From contig WIDE01000131.1 in assembly GCA_015039315.1 (NCBI GenBank), positions 10,559 to 23,699 on the forward strand: a stretch of DNA of 13,141 bases, in the 5' to 3' direction. Shown here in pieces: positions 1 through 9,135 of this stretch. The notes below the pieces were generated by a model. The model saw nothing but the letters and a program-made list of their open reading frames with translations. It was not told where the DNA came from and ran no database searches. This DNA comes from Clavulina sp. PMI_390. Its lineage: Eukaryota; Basidiomycota; Agaricomycetes; Cantharellales; Hydnaceae. How positions within the stretch are numbered: position 1 is the first letter of the stretch; each line of letters opens with the position of its first letter. The position numbers and the translations under genes are program-made.

Positions 1-1467
1 CCTCGCTGCGTGAAGTCCATCTCTCGCAGTTCAATGAGCCTTCTCCCTCCCTTGCTGGTCATTCATCCCATATCCTCCATCCTCCGTCCTCCTCTCGCCT
101 TCGAACGAAAGTAATGACGTATGTGTGGCCATACCTACGAGAAGAGTATATCACGAGAGGAAGAGCAAACCTCTTCCTTCTTGTCGCTCAAGCAATGCGA
201 AACCCCCAGCGAAAGTTCCGGCGTTTCCAAACGCTCCTGGAGCCAAAACTCAGTCAGAATATGGAGTCCCTTGTCGCCGTCCTTGGCTTCGAGACTCCAG
301 ATACGGATCAATGCGAGCTAGCGTACAACCTCCTTGATTACCTTCGCAACTGGGCTAGAAGAGCTTCTCCCTACTCCAAGCTCCAGGAAGTGTGGCTTGA
401 GGAGGCCGGTGGTAAGTATTAGAGAGATTGAGCCATCACCACACTCGAACTAATCCTCTCTCTAGACGTTCTGGAGACCTCGCCTGTGTCTTACCCACTC
501 TTGGATGATTCAATAATAGAACGTGACCCAATCGACTGGCTTGTGGAGACGTCATCTGTATGTGTGCACATTCGGAACGTTACCAAGCTAGCCGAGTCTT
601 CGAGATTCGCGACATGGAAGGATCTTGACATCGAAGTGGAATATGTGCCACCAGCTGCGCCCTTGATAGCGGAGCCAATCACCTTTACTTTTTCGGACGT
701 GCGATCCCTATTTGAACGTGCAGGATGTGGCGATCGTTTCAACGACCGTGTCCTCGTATATGTCACAATTCAGCTGTTATCGAGGATGGAAATCATAGGA
801 CCTGGTGAAAGAGTATCTGACATGCAAACTCGCTGTGAGTAGATCTCACCTTACATTTCTCAGCTGTGTTAATTCATATTAATTGAATCTCCATTGCCTA
901 TGCCCCATCGCTTTTTATGCTGTAGGTTTCCAGTATCTTCCACCGGCGAGTGTCCACAATGTGTGCCGGGTAATGCTTGCTATAGCCTCTCTAGGACCAC
1001 GGAGCGCTGATGGCGATGATCGCCCATGGACGGTCCTACCCTTCATTGGCTCAAGCTCGCCTCCATGCGGCTTCTGCGGACTCTTCGTTCGCGCCCTCAA
1101 CATCGCGAAAGGGATGCACATCCAGATCCCACCCATCCATCGCAGCAATATATTTCATCCATGGAGCTTACCTGACTTTTCGACTTTTGCGCACCCTCTC
1201 ATGCCCCATGATGCAAACCAGTTTCAGGCGCACGTCATGGAGCTGATGTGTCAGGATCTGCAGCAGGTCATAAAGGAGGAGTGGCGCTTCGTGTGTTTCC
1301 CATTTGATGTGCCTTGGCCCCAGCTAATATGGGAGGCTGGATCCTACAGTGATTCTGAGGACGACTATACCGATAGTTCCGACAATGGCTCGTCTAATCC
1401 TGGAGGGGTAGATACCTTTGATGGCGTAGGTGGTGGGATCGAGGGTTGTAACCTGACCGTTAGCTGA
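1..1467 (+). CDS. Tandem family copy 1 (5' partial), divergent deaminase-like protein
   Basis: Three exons: 1-411 (open to the left edge, frame starting at base 3), 466-834 and 926-1467. The introns are 412-465 (GTAAGT...CTCTAG, 54 nt) and 835-925 (GTGAGT...TGTAG, 91 nt), both phase 1 and at the same sites as in the three complete paralogues. The visible protein begins about 100 residues into the family sequence and includes the conserved YVWPYLREEY and RKFRRFQTLLEPKLSQN stretches. Exon 2 has DPIDWLVETSSVCVHIRN and the AGCGD motif. Exon 3 has VHNVCRVML (His codon 955-957) and PFIGSSSPPCGFC (Cys codons 1066-1068 and 1075-1077), resembling a deaminase zinc site with Val where the catalytic Glu is expected. 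The tail is rich in Ser, Asp, Glu and Gly. No stop codon breaks the spliced frame. Exon 2 is very close to copy 3. Function unknown; the deaminase relationship is inferred from motif alignment with the gene at 7264-8837. Confidence 0.75.
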
Positions 1468-1809
1468 AATTCATGCGTTACATTGGCTTCTACTATTATT
1501 AGTATCCAAGCAGAAACGTGTCATCAATCAAATTTAACATCTAGTATAATCTAGCTAAAGAATATGTCCCGAGTGAGCGACCTAATAGGATCAACAATTT
1601 GACTAGCGCGATCGATTTTTGAGACAACACAGTCACGAGAAATAGTTTCCCTGTGATATCAACGGCGCCGAACTCCCTCCAAATCTGCACCTATATGGGA
1701 TATACGGCGATCTTAGTTAATGCTCAGTAGCCCAGAGTAGACATGAATATAGGCTGGGATCATTAGTTTACCGGAGTATCTATTGGTCCACTCTTGGTGA
1801 CAGTCCAGC
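1468..1809. other. Spacer between copies 1 and 2 with duplicated-flank fragments
   Basis: No gene is seen here. The first part resembles the sequence after copy 2 (TGAAATTC just after the stop, then a TTCTAC pyrimidine patch). A copy of the shared downstream repeat follows (about 1537-1681). Bases 1742-1772, with ATGAATATAGGCTG and CATTAGTTTAC, match the start of the forkhead-derived duplicated block found near 3908-3940 and 9162-9192. The spacer then runs straight into the family promoter region. The forkhead remnant present in the other spacers therefore appears to have been deleted here. Confidence 0.55.
1537..1681. repeat. Shared downstream repeat, copy E1
   Basis: This is the most diverged of four copies of a roughly 140-nt element found near 1537, 3716, 8985 and 12999. 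Recognisable landmarks are CATCTAGTA at the left and GAGAAATAGTTT followed by TCAACG at the right. It lies 3' of family copy 1. Similar sequence also follows the deaminase gene and its relic, so it marks the edge of the amplified unit rather than one gene's own 3' UTR. Confidence 0.5.
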
Positions 1810-1833
1810 GTGACGTCGCGTTATCCGTGTCAC
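1810..1833 (+). promoter_or_regulatory. Conserved upstream inverted repeat, copy 2
   Basis: GTGAC, 14 nt, then GTCAC: a perfect 5-bp inverted repeat ending 33 nt before the ATG at 1867. The same element stands at 4873-4896 and, with one mismatch, at 10914-10937. Spacer length is identical and the GCG core of the spacer is kept. Its position suggests a transcription-factor site or a 5' UTR element. Which of the two is unknown. Confidence 0.5.
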
Positions 1834-1866
1834 TATCTTCGGCGCCTTCTCCTCCCCTACGGAAAA

Positions 1867-3642
1867 ATGGCGCAGATGCTCAGTAAACTTGTCCTCAGCT
1901 CTAAAATAGCCGAGTTTGTCCATGAATACACCTCATCGCGTGGCCGCTCCATCTCCAAGGTTGCCAGTGAACCACTCCCTTATCATTTGTTACCGCTAGC
2001 CTCAAATGCAGATTGTCAGCAGCTGGTGGATGGTATTGCATTCCTGCTCCAGGCTGTATCTCCAGAGCGCTTCTCTCTAGCACTTCGCACCCAGCCCGAC
2101 ATCAGCGGTGCTCGGAAGGTTCAACTCGTGATGGCCACCACTGCTCAGCGGCAAAGTGAGACACATTGCCGCCGAGACCTCGCGATACTTCAAGATGTGC
2201 ACGCCTCGCTGCGAGAAATCCATCTCTCGCAGTTCAAGGAACCTTCCTCATCCCCTCATTGTCATTCATTCCCTATTCTTCATCATCCATCGTCCTGCCT
2301 TCGAACGAAGATAATGACGTATGTGTGGCCATACCTGCAAGAGTATATCGTTAGAGGCAGAGCAAAACTCTTCCTTCTCGTTGCTCAAGCGATGCGAAAC
2401 ACTCAGAGAAAGTTCCGGCGTTTCCAAACGCTCCTAGAGCCAAAGCTCAGTCAGAATGTCGAGTCCCTTGTCTCTGTTTTGGGCTTCGAGGGCCCAGATC
2501 CAGATCAATGCGAGCTAGCATACAATCTCCTTTATTATCTTTGCGGATGGGCTCAGGAGGCTTCCCTTTACTGGAAATTCCGGGAAGTATGGCTTGAACA
2601 GGTAAATGGTAAGTGCTAGCGAGCAGTGTTCATGACGGCTGTTGCACCTCGAGCTGAACCTCTTTTTAGTTGTTCTTCAAGCCTCCAATGAGTCTTACAC
2701 CTTCATTAACTACTCAATCAGCGCATGTGACCCTGTTGACTGGCTTGTGAAGACTTCAGCTGTATGTGAGCACATTCGAAACGCCATCAAGCTAGCAGAG
2801 TCTTCGGGATTCGCGAAATGGAAATATCTCGACATAGGAATGGACTACGTACCGCCAGTTCCGCCTTTAGTGGTGGAGCCGATCACCTTTACATTTGGAG
2901 ACGTGCGATCCCTAGTGGAACGTTCAGGGTGCGGTGATCGATCCAACGACGATCTACTCGTATATCTTATAGCTCAGCTACTGATGAAGCTGGATATTAC
3001 AGAGGTCGGTGAAATGGTACCTGACATGAAAACCCGTTGTGCGTAGATCTCAGACTGCTTTTCAGCTATCATAGTCTCAATTAATGTGAAACGATTCTTC
3101 GTCCCCATCTCCTATCGTTCCCAAATGTTACAGGCTTCCAGTATCTTCCACCAGCCGATGTCCATGACACTTGTCGTGTGATGCTAGCCATAGCCTCTCC
3201 GTCGCCACACAGAGCTAATGATCAACCATGGACGGTGCTGCCGTTCGTTGGTTCAAGCTTTCCTCCCTGTGGCTTCTGTGGACTCTTTGCTCGCGCTCTC
3301 AACATCGCGACAGGGATGCATGTTAAATTGGCTCCTATCCATCGCAGTAATTTCTTCCACCAATGGAGCTTTCCCAGCTTTTCTGGTTTAGCCCCTCTTA
3401 TGCACGATGCGAGCCAAGCTCAGGTCATGGAGCTGATGTGTCAAGATCTGCAACGGGTCATAAAGGAGGAGTGGAGCCTCGCATACTTTCTATTCAATGT
3501 TTCATCGCCTCGGCTATCGCTGGATGCTGAATCCCACAGCGACTCCGAGGAGGAAGACGACTTTTCCGGTAGATCTTCTGATAATGAGTCGTCTGATGGG
3601 GATATCACTGATCGTGTGGGTTGTAATCTGGTCCTCAGTTGA
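1867..3642 (+). CDS. Tandem family copy 2, divergent deaminase-like protein (539 aa)
   Basis: The start is the ATG at 1867, which opens with MAQML as in copy 3 (MAQTL in copy 4); upstream in-frame codons are GTG-led and lack an ATG. Exons are 1867-2608, 2670-3038 and 3134-3642. Introns are 2609-2669 (GTAAGT...TTTTAG) and 3039-3133 (GTGCGT...TACAG), both phase 1. Exon 1 (residues 1-247) is helical-looking, with KVASEPLP at 31-38, YVWPY at 152-156 and a basic RKFRRFQ segment at 181-187. Exon 2 (248-370) contains CDPVDW (267-272) and SGCGD. Exon 3 contains H381 in VHDTCRVML and C415/C418 in PPCGFC. These match the His and CxxC zinc ligands of cytidine-deaminase-fold enzymes, but Thr383 stands where the catalytic Glu should be. 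The protein ends in an acidic, Ser-rich tail that looks like a CK2-type target. No signal peptide or membrane segment is seen. The product family is unnamed; a pseudo-deaminase is an inference. Confidence 0.8.
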
Positions 3643-3715
3643 AATTCTTGCTTTACACCGTCGTCTTCTACCGCTATTTGTATTTAAGCAGGAAAAACAT
3701 GCGCGAATCAAGTGT
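3643..3715. other. 3' flank of copy 2
   Basis: This short non-coding stretch starts with TGAAATTC and contains CGTCTTCTACCGCTATTTGTAT. It resembles the bases after the stops of copies 1 and 3 and is probably the 3' UTR shared by the paralogues. Confidence 0.4.
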
Positions 3716-3880
3716 TACATCAAGTAGACTCTAGTGCCCAGAGTATATACCTCGACCGGACTCAGACAATTTGAACCAGGTGTCCGATTTTGACACAGCA
3801 CCAGAATGAGAAATCCTTCGCCCGCGATGTCAACACTCTCCCGATTCGCACTGGCATGAGCCTTCACGACGACGGCCAGA
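3716..3880. repeat. Shared downstream repeat, copy E2
   Basis: Second copy of the element found near 1537, 8985 and 12999. Landmarks are ACATCAAGTAGACT, CACCAGAATGAGAAAT, CGATGTCAAC and, at its right edge, GAGCCTTCACGACGACGGCCAG. The last part continues directly into the forkhead-derived duplicated block, as it does after the element near 8985. Confidence 0.6.
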
Positions 3881-4823
3881 GGAATAACGCTAAGCGTTCA
3901 AGAACAAATATGAAGAGAGGCTGAAAGCATTAGTTTACTGATACAACGTAACATGGAGGAGGATGATACGAGACTGCAGCAAAGCTGTGGACAAAACAAA
4001 GAATTTCGAACAGGAACAGACAGAGGAAACAGAATCGCAGGTGGTGAAAGCGGCAGGGGTGGAAAATGCGACGTACAACTGAGTGGAGGAGGCCAGAAAT
4101 GACTCGATTGATGATGGTGAGGATGCAGAGGAGGACCCAAACGAAGTGGAGAGAAACGAGGTGGGTGGAGGAGGTGCGGAAAGGGAAAAAAGTGGCGAGG
4201 ATAGAGCTGCAGAGGGAGGCTGCCAACTACTCCATATCATCCGCATAATCAGGATCGTTATCCTCATCATCTCCACCAATCTCGTCGACCCCAACAGTCC
4301 CACCCTCCTGCTCCACCAAATCACCTCCCTCACCCTCGCCCACACCACATCCACACCATCCTCCTCGTCACCCTACCCCTCCTCGAACGCATCGACACCC
4401 GCCTGCTCCTCTGCGGCGCTTTGTAATGCTGCAGCCGGTGAATGAGCAGTTGCCTGAGCTTGGGCCTGCGCTTGGGCGGCTGTCACAGTGGCTTGCTGCT
4501 GTTGTGCCTGGGCAACCTGGGCTTGTATACATCTTCAGCGTCGTAACTTGATCGAGGACTGAATGGGATTCGGAGACGCTAGATCATGCGACGTTATACA
4601 TGCCATCGAGCCAGGATGAGAATTCAAATCATTAGGAAGTGTGTAGGGAGAATCTATTACGCACCAATATCAGTCCTGATAAGTTGTCCATTCTGCTCTG
4701 CCTCGGCATCGTAACTTGAGCAGCTCATGAGGTTAGATAGAGCGCCCGAGTTCACCATCAGGCCTGCACAACTCGGAAATGAGCGAGACTCTGGAATTCT
4801 CGCCGTTCGGAATGAAGGCTGTT
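3850..4823. repeat. Segmental duplication block A (paired with about 9110-10100)
   Basis: Long colinear similarity to about 9110-10100, readable by eye. Shared stretches include the CACGACGAC-GCCAGAGGAATAAC start, GCTGTGGACAAAACAAAGAA, the purine-rich GAGTGGAGGAGGCCAGA and GAGGAGGACCCAAACG stretches, CATCCGCATAATCAGG, and GATTCGGAGACGCT. Block A is the more decayed partner. It stops near 4823, where it is joined to the promoter region of family copy 3. Its GA-rich plus strand (3950-4215) is the presumed 3' flank of the reversed forkhead gene. Confidence 0.75.
4227..4823 (-). pseudogene. Forkhead-like gene fragment A (decayed, C-terminal part)
   Basis: Minus strand, colinear with fragment B (9507-10556) but shorter. 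From 4823 down, it encodes a NGEN...VSLISEL...RSI stretch matching fragment B's NGENVELSLSSEL...RSIW; here the Trp position is a stop codon. A Q/A-rich segment (about 4440-4530) follows, then a frame disrupted by a stop, and finally the acidic end DEDNDPDYADDME with a stop at 4227-4229. The DNA-binding part is missing because the block ends near 4823. It is almost certainly non-functional. The forkhead identity comes only from fragment B. Confidence 0.65.
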
Positions 4824-4872
4824 GGGGTATCTATAGTAATAGTATTTGGTCCAATGGTGTCAACAGGATAGC
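4824..4872. other. Junction of duplication block A and copy 3 promoter
   Basis: Just after the forkhead-derived sequence ends, GGTATCTAT and TTGGTCCA appear. They match the bases upstream of copy 2 (1775-1792), so the breakpoint between forkhead remnant and family promoter lies at about 4820-4830. Confidence 0.4.
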
Positions 4873-4896
4873 GTGACGACGCGTTATTTGTGTCAC
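4873..4896 (+). promoter_or_regulatory. Conserved upstream inverted repeat, copy 3
   Basis: GTGAC-N14-GTCAC, perfect arms, ending 35 nt before the ATG at 4932. It matches the element before copy 2 in arms and spacer length, with the spacer sharing a CGCGTTAT core. Confidence 0.5.
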
Positions 4897-4931
4897 GATC
4901 TTCAGTGTCTCTCATTTGTCCTGAAGAAAAT

Positions 4932-6713
4932 ATGGCGCAGATGCTCAGTGAATTCATCCTCAGCTACAAGATCGCTGAGCATCTCCATCAGTACACCCTC
5001 TCACGCTGTCGTTCTATCTGCAAGGTCGCTAGTGAACCACTCCCTCATCACTTGATACCGTTAGCCTCCAATGCAGATTGTCAGCAGGTTGTAGATGGCA
5101 TGGCGTTCCTACTCCATGCTGTATCACCAGAACCACTGTCACTAGCACTCCGCACTCAGCCCGGCATCAACTGCGCCCGGAAACTTCAACTCGTGATTGC
5201 CACCTCTGCTCAGCGACAAAGTGAGACACATTGCTGCCGAGACCTCGCAGTACTTCAAGATGTGCACGCCTCGCTGCGCGAAATCCATCTCTCGCAGCAC
5301 AGAGGACCGCCTCCCTCCCCTGATCGTCATTCCTCTCGTATTTTCTATCCTCCATCGTTCATCCGTCTTCGAACGAAAGTAATGACGTATGTTTGGCCAT
5401 ACCTACGAGAAGAGTACATCGTGAGAGGTAGAGCAAGCCTCTTCCTCCTCGTTTATCAAGCGATACGAAACCCCCAGAGAAAGTTCCGGCGTTTCCAAAC
5501 GCTCCTGGAGCCAAAGCTCAGTCAGAATGTCGAGTCCCTCGTTGCCGTCCTAGGCTTGGAGAATCCCGATCCGGATCAATGCGAGCTGGCTTACGACATC
5601 CTTGATTATCTTCGCGATTGGGCCGAGGAAGCTTCCTCCTACTCCAAGCTCCAGGAAGTGTGGCTTGAACAGGCCGCTGGTAAGTAGTAGACAGATTGAG
5701 CCATGATTATTCAAACTGACCCTCTTTTCAGACGTTCTAGAGACCTCGCCTATGCCTTTCCCCTTCTTTGATGATTCAATAATTGAACGTAGCCCAATCA
5801 ACTGGCTTGTGGAGACGTCATCTGTATGTGTGCACATTCGGAACGTTGCCAAGCTAGCAGAGTCTTCGAGATTCGCGCCGTGGAAGGATCTTGACATCGA
5901 AGTGGAATATGTGCCACAAGCTGCGTCCTTAATAGCGAGGCCAATCACCTTTACTTTTTCGGACGTGCAATCCCTATTTGAACGTGCAGGGTGTGGCGAT
6001 CGTTCCAACGACGATGTCCTCATATATCTTACAGCTCGGCTGTTATCGAGGATGGGAATCACAAAGCCTGGTGAAAGGGTACCTGACATACAAACTCGTC
6101 GTGAGTGGATCTCACCCTGTCTCTCAGATGTGCTAATTGATATTGATTGAATCTCTATCCCCTATGCCCCATCGCTTTTGATGATCTAGGTTTCCAGTAT
6201 CTTCCACCAGCTAATGTCCACAATGTGTGCCGGGTGATGTTCGCTGTAGCCTCTCCAGGACCACGCGGCGCCAATTGCGATGATTGGCCATGGACGTTAC
6301 TACCCTTCATTGGCTCAAGCTCGCCTCCATGCGGCTTCTGTGGGCTCTTTGTTCGCGCTGTCAACATCGCAACAGATATGCGCATTCAAATCCCGCCCAT
6401 CCATCGCAGTAATATGTTTCCTCCATGGAGCTTCCCTGAATTTTCCAGTTTGGCCCATCATCTCATCCCAGCTCGCAATGTGACCCAATTCGAAGTGCAG
6501 GTCATGGAGCTGATGTGTCACGATCTGCGGCGGGTCATCAAGGAGGAGTGGCGTTTTGTATGCTTCCCATTTGATGTCCCGTGGCCGCAGCTAATGATGG
6601 AGACAGAAGCCTATAGTGACTCTGACGACGGCTTTTCCAGTTCGGACAATGACTCATCTGATACTGGAGTGGATACCTCTAATAGCGATGGTGGGATTGA
6701 GAGTAAAAACTAG
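4932..6713 (+). CDS. Tandem family copy 3, divergent deaminase-like protein (546 aa)
   Basis: Starts at the ATG at 4932 (MAQML). Exons are 4932-5679, 5732-6100 and 6190-6713. Introns are 5680-5731 (GTAAGT...TTCAG, 52 nt) and 6101-6189 (GTGAGT...TCTAG, 89 nt), both phase 1. Exon 1 holds KVASEPLP, YVWPYLREEY and RKFRRFQTLLEPKLSQN. Exon 2 is nearly the same as in copy 1. Exon 3 has H383 in VHNVCRVMF (codon 6219-6221) and C420/C423 in PPCGFC (6330-6332, 6339-6341), with Val385 at the catalytic-Glu position. The codon split by intron 2 gives Arg here, against Cys in the other three copies. The tail is YSDSDDGFSSSDNDSSD, then a short Asp/Ser/Gly run. The frame is open throughout, so it is probably expressed. 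Molecular function is unknown; the retained zinc site without a proton shuttle suggests a structural or binding role. Confidence 0.8.
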
Positions 6714-7263
6714 CTTTTGGCTGATATTAGCTGGTTTATACTGTCTTCTACTACTGTTTGTATGTAATTCAACCGAAGTATACACAGTTCTCTCAAGTCG
6801 TGCCACTCTGCTACTCCAAGCCTGAGTCTTCGAACCCTCGGTGAATGGACGATATCAAAAGGCCTTTATTTTATACTTAGTTCGCTCTGTTAAAATTAAC
6901 TCGCCTATCTCTTCCGTGATGCTAAACACTTACTAGCACCAAGCTATTCTGCCCTGATGATGAATGGAGCGTGAATGTGCCAACGGCTGTGGAAACAAGG
7001 CTTCGGCCATCAGCTCGATGAACACTCAAAATTTTCGCATCACGGAGTAGCTCATACAGTTGAAATTATATATCCTGTGTGATTGGAGTAGAAAACATGA
7101 TTGAGCTTGTAATGTAGCTTGGTGAGAACCACGTTGGCGGCGATTGCTCACTCGTGCCAATGGCGTCTAATTCAATTGAGAAGAAATAGGTTCATGTAGG
7201 GTAATAAATATCTCCGGGTATAGAAGCGATCAATTAGCGCAGCTTGTGAAGTGGTGAGAATAA
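6714..7263. other. Intergenic region between copy 3 and the deaminase gene
   Basis: The first 80 nt resemble the 3' flank of copies 1 and 2 (TGTCTTCTACTACTGTTTGTAT). The shared downstream repeat does not follow. The rest is AT-rich, with no convincing exon, RNA gene or repeat that I can see. Any promoter of the deaminase gene should lie here. Confidence 0.4.
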
Positions 7264-8837
7264 ATGGAGCATGGACGTACGATCCACTTATGTTGTTGCG
7301 TATTGATCTATGAATCCGTCTGGGGGTCGCAAAATGTGAAACTATCCGCATTCCAGCTCTTTCCCTCGATCTCTTGTCCTAGACCTAGCCCTGGACCCCT
7401 TTAACGTCCAATTATCAACCATTGCTCTAGCTGGCGCCCATACAACACCTCCACCAGACTTCAACTTGCCTCCAGTTGACGTTGACCGTCATCGGCTGCT
7501 AGACGTGCTTTGCACTCTATCAGTCTCCGAACCGAAGGGAGAAGTTATCTCTATTGCCGCTATCTACAACGAAACGAGGGACTGCATAGATCGCTTTCTT
7601 GCCGCAGGTAACAACAACATGAAGCCAGCCACTGTTCAATTTCTCGTGAAGGTCGTGGAGCAGCTGCAAGTCCTCAAGACTTCACCATCGGATGAGAATC
7701 AATCGAAATTTTTCGCATTCTTGCTCTCTTTCTCGTGGCGGAAGATCACCCAAACCATTCGCGAGCATTCAGGTGGTAGGCTGTTCTGCGAAGTGGTACT
7801 GGAACTGGATAGCGGCACTTTACCAGCAACTAGCAAGAAATATAATTCTCATGCGATAACTCTTATGGTTTTGATCCAAAAAGCTCTCCATACCTCGGCT
7901 TCTTGTAGGGAGTTCTTCGACTGCTTGCAACGTTTGACCGAGGATTTCAAGAGCAAGCCATCCCCGGTCAAACCAAAGGTCCCCAAAACATTCGTATCTG
8001 ATCTCAGCATCATATCGAGTTTGGCAAAAAAACCCTGACCTGGTCGAATTTATCGAGTGTTGGGATAATTTGTATTCTGGTATGAGTGCTCCGTATCTAC
8101 CTCATTTCAGGTTAGCCTTACCTATTGCTTGCTGCGTCGCAATTTTACTAGTTATAGGTTCCGCAACCTCGTTTACGAACTGGCTTTTGAAAATACTTCA
8201 GCCCGTCAAAAATGCCCAGTTCATTATCGACCTATCAAAACGTGGCTCATGCTCTGACTGGTTAGCCAACGATCTCAGCGTTCGGTGCATCGAAAACCGG
8301 CCCAGCAAAACCACTTTCACCATCACAAAGGCTAATCTTTTAGCACTCCTAGAACTATCAGGGGTTCCCCAGAGAAGTAGAAATAACCCTAAGCGTCTTC
8401 GTGAGTGGATGAAGGCAATAGCTAGGGAGCATGGTTATTTTTATGACGATGCCGAGGACAACATCAGTAAGTTGGTTTCTATGTCGGATAATTCCCTCTG
8501 GACATCTCACACTCAGGCCGACTTTATAGCGTTGAATTTGAGACTCCCTCGCCACTGCGAGCTTGTCGTGATGCTCGAAGTGACTGATAGGAACCTCGAG
8601 GATCAGGCTTTCAAGTTCATTGGCTGCTCCAAGCTATCGTGTCGATGGTGCTTCCTCGTCCTTCAAAAGCTGGCGAAACTTCAAACTCGAGGGACTCATG
8701 GATCCACCACTCGGTCTCAAATCCCTGACAAATATGTATCCACCATCGGACCCGCCCTCCTCAGCATTCTTAGGGACTACTGGGAGGCAGGGGACTTCCG
8801 CGAGTCTCGCGCTAAACACCCTCAGAGCGTTTTCTGA
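7264..8837 (+). pseudogene. OTT_1508-like deaminase, frame-broken copy with intact active site
   Basis: The coding frame is open from 7340, but its first ATG lies well inside the conserved sequence. A possible first exon is 7264-7276 with an intron 7277-7382 (GTAC...CTAG, phase matching); this is weak. The frame runs to a TGA at 8036-8038, while clearly coding sequence continues in the +1 frame from about 8033 (NPDLVEFIECWDNLYS). The break falls in A7 at 8026-8032. An intron at 8080-8157 follows, then a long open frame to 8837. The C-terminal part carries RHCELVVML (His 8553-8555, Glu 8559-8561) and FIGCSKLSCRWC (Cys 8640-8642 and 8649-8651). This is the HxE plus CxxC site of the OTT_1508-like family in the deaminase superfamily, whose bacterial members are predicted polymorphic toxins and which is also present in fungi. 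With zinc at His/Cys/Cys and Glu as proton shuttle, base deamination is plausible; the substrate is unknown. The break could be real decay, a sequencing error or slippage. Confidence 0.65.
8080..8157 (+). other. Probable 78-nt intron in the deaminase gene
   Basis: Donor GTATGAGT at 8080 and acceptor GTTATAG ending at 8157. The length is a multiple of three, so the frame stays open without splicing. The unspliced translation would insert a hydrophobic stretch (IACCVAILLVIG) resembling a membrane segment into an otherwise soluble protein. A nearer acceptor, TTTCAG at 8110, would leave only 31 nt, which is too short for a usual intron. Confidence 0.6.
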
Positions 8838-9110
8838 GGACTAGATATTTCTCCCATGCAATACCTGGTCTTCAAGATAGACGTTAATCCAGTCCAACCA
8901 TGTCTCATACTCGTCTCTTGCACACCGGAGGATTACCCCTTAGTGGATACATTATGTTGCTAATGCATATCGCGAATTGAGTTTCACATCTAGTAGATTG
9001 GCGCCCACAAGATGTGTCTTGGCGATTGGACCGAGGTGATCGATTTCAAAACACCACCAGAATGAGAAATAGTTTGCCGGTGACGTCAACGACGCAGAGC
9101 CAACTTCACA
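8790..9110. repeat. Duplicated deaminase 3' end and flank (paired with about 12777-13130)
   Basis: Colinear with about 12777-13130: the end of the deaminase frame (CCCTCAGAGCGTTTTCT), GGACTAGATAT, CTCCCATGCA, ATAGACGTTA, CCATGTCTCATACTCGTCTCTT, GGAGGATTA, TGAGTTTCACATC, and the shared downstream repeat. The similarity extends through coding and non-coding sequence, so this is DNA duplication rather than protein conservation. Confidence 0.75.
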
Positions 9111-9135
9111 TGAGCCTTCACGACGACAGCCAGAG
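8985..9135. repeat. Shared downstream repeat, copy E3
   Basis: Third copy of the element, with CACATCTAGTAGATTGGCGCCC, CACCACCAGAATGAGAAATAG and GGTGACGTCAACGACGCAGA. It includes a CRE-type palindrome TGACGTCA at 9081-9088, which is imperfect in the other copies. It sits between the deaminase gene and duplication block B and joins both without a gap. Confidence 0.6.

Noticed and set aside
1810..1866. N-terminal extension of copy 2 from a GTG codon (and equivalents in copies 3 and 4)
   Set aside because: A nuclear fungal gene is expected to start at ATG. The extensions are not conserved as protein and overlap the inverted repeat, while MAQ(M/T)L begins at a shared ATG.
4083..4445. Plus-strand 120-codon open frame over duplication block A
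   Set aside because: It lies antisense to the forkhead-derived fragment. The corresponding region of block B has no equivalent plus-strand protein.
5550..6089. 179-codon minus-strand open frame across intron 1 of copy 3
   Set aside because: Antisense to two conserved coding exons. A similar antisense frame in copy 1 merely mirrors the coding conservation.
8467..8516. Candidate intron GTAAGT...CTCAG just before the HCE motif
   Set aside because: Removal of 50 nt would put the clearly coding sequence on the two sides in different frames, whereas the unspliced frame is continuous.
9081..9088. Perfect CRE palindrome TGACGTCA as a regulatory site
   Set aside because: The other three copies of the same repeat have substitutions in it, and it lies downstream of a gene, so a regulatory role is not supported.
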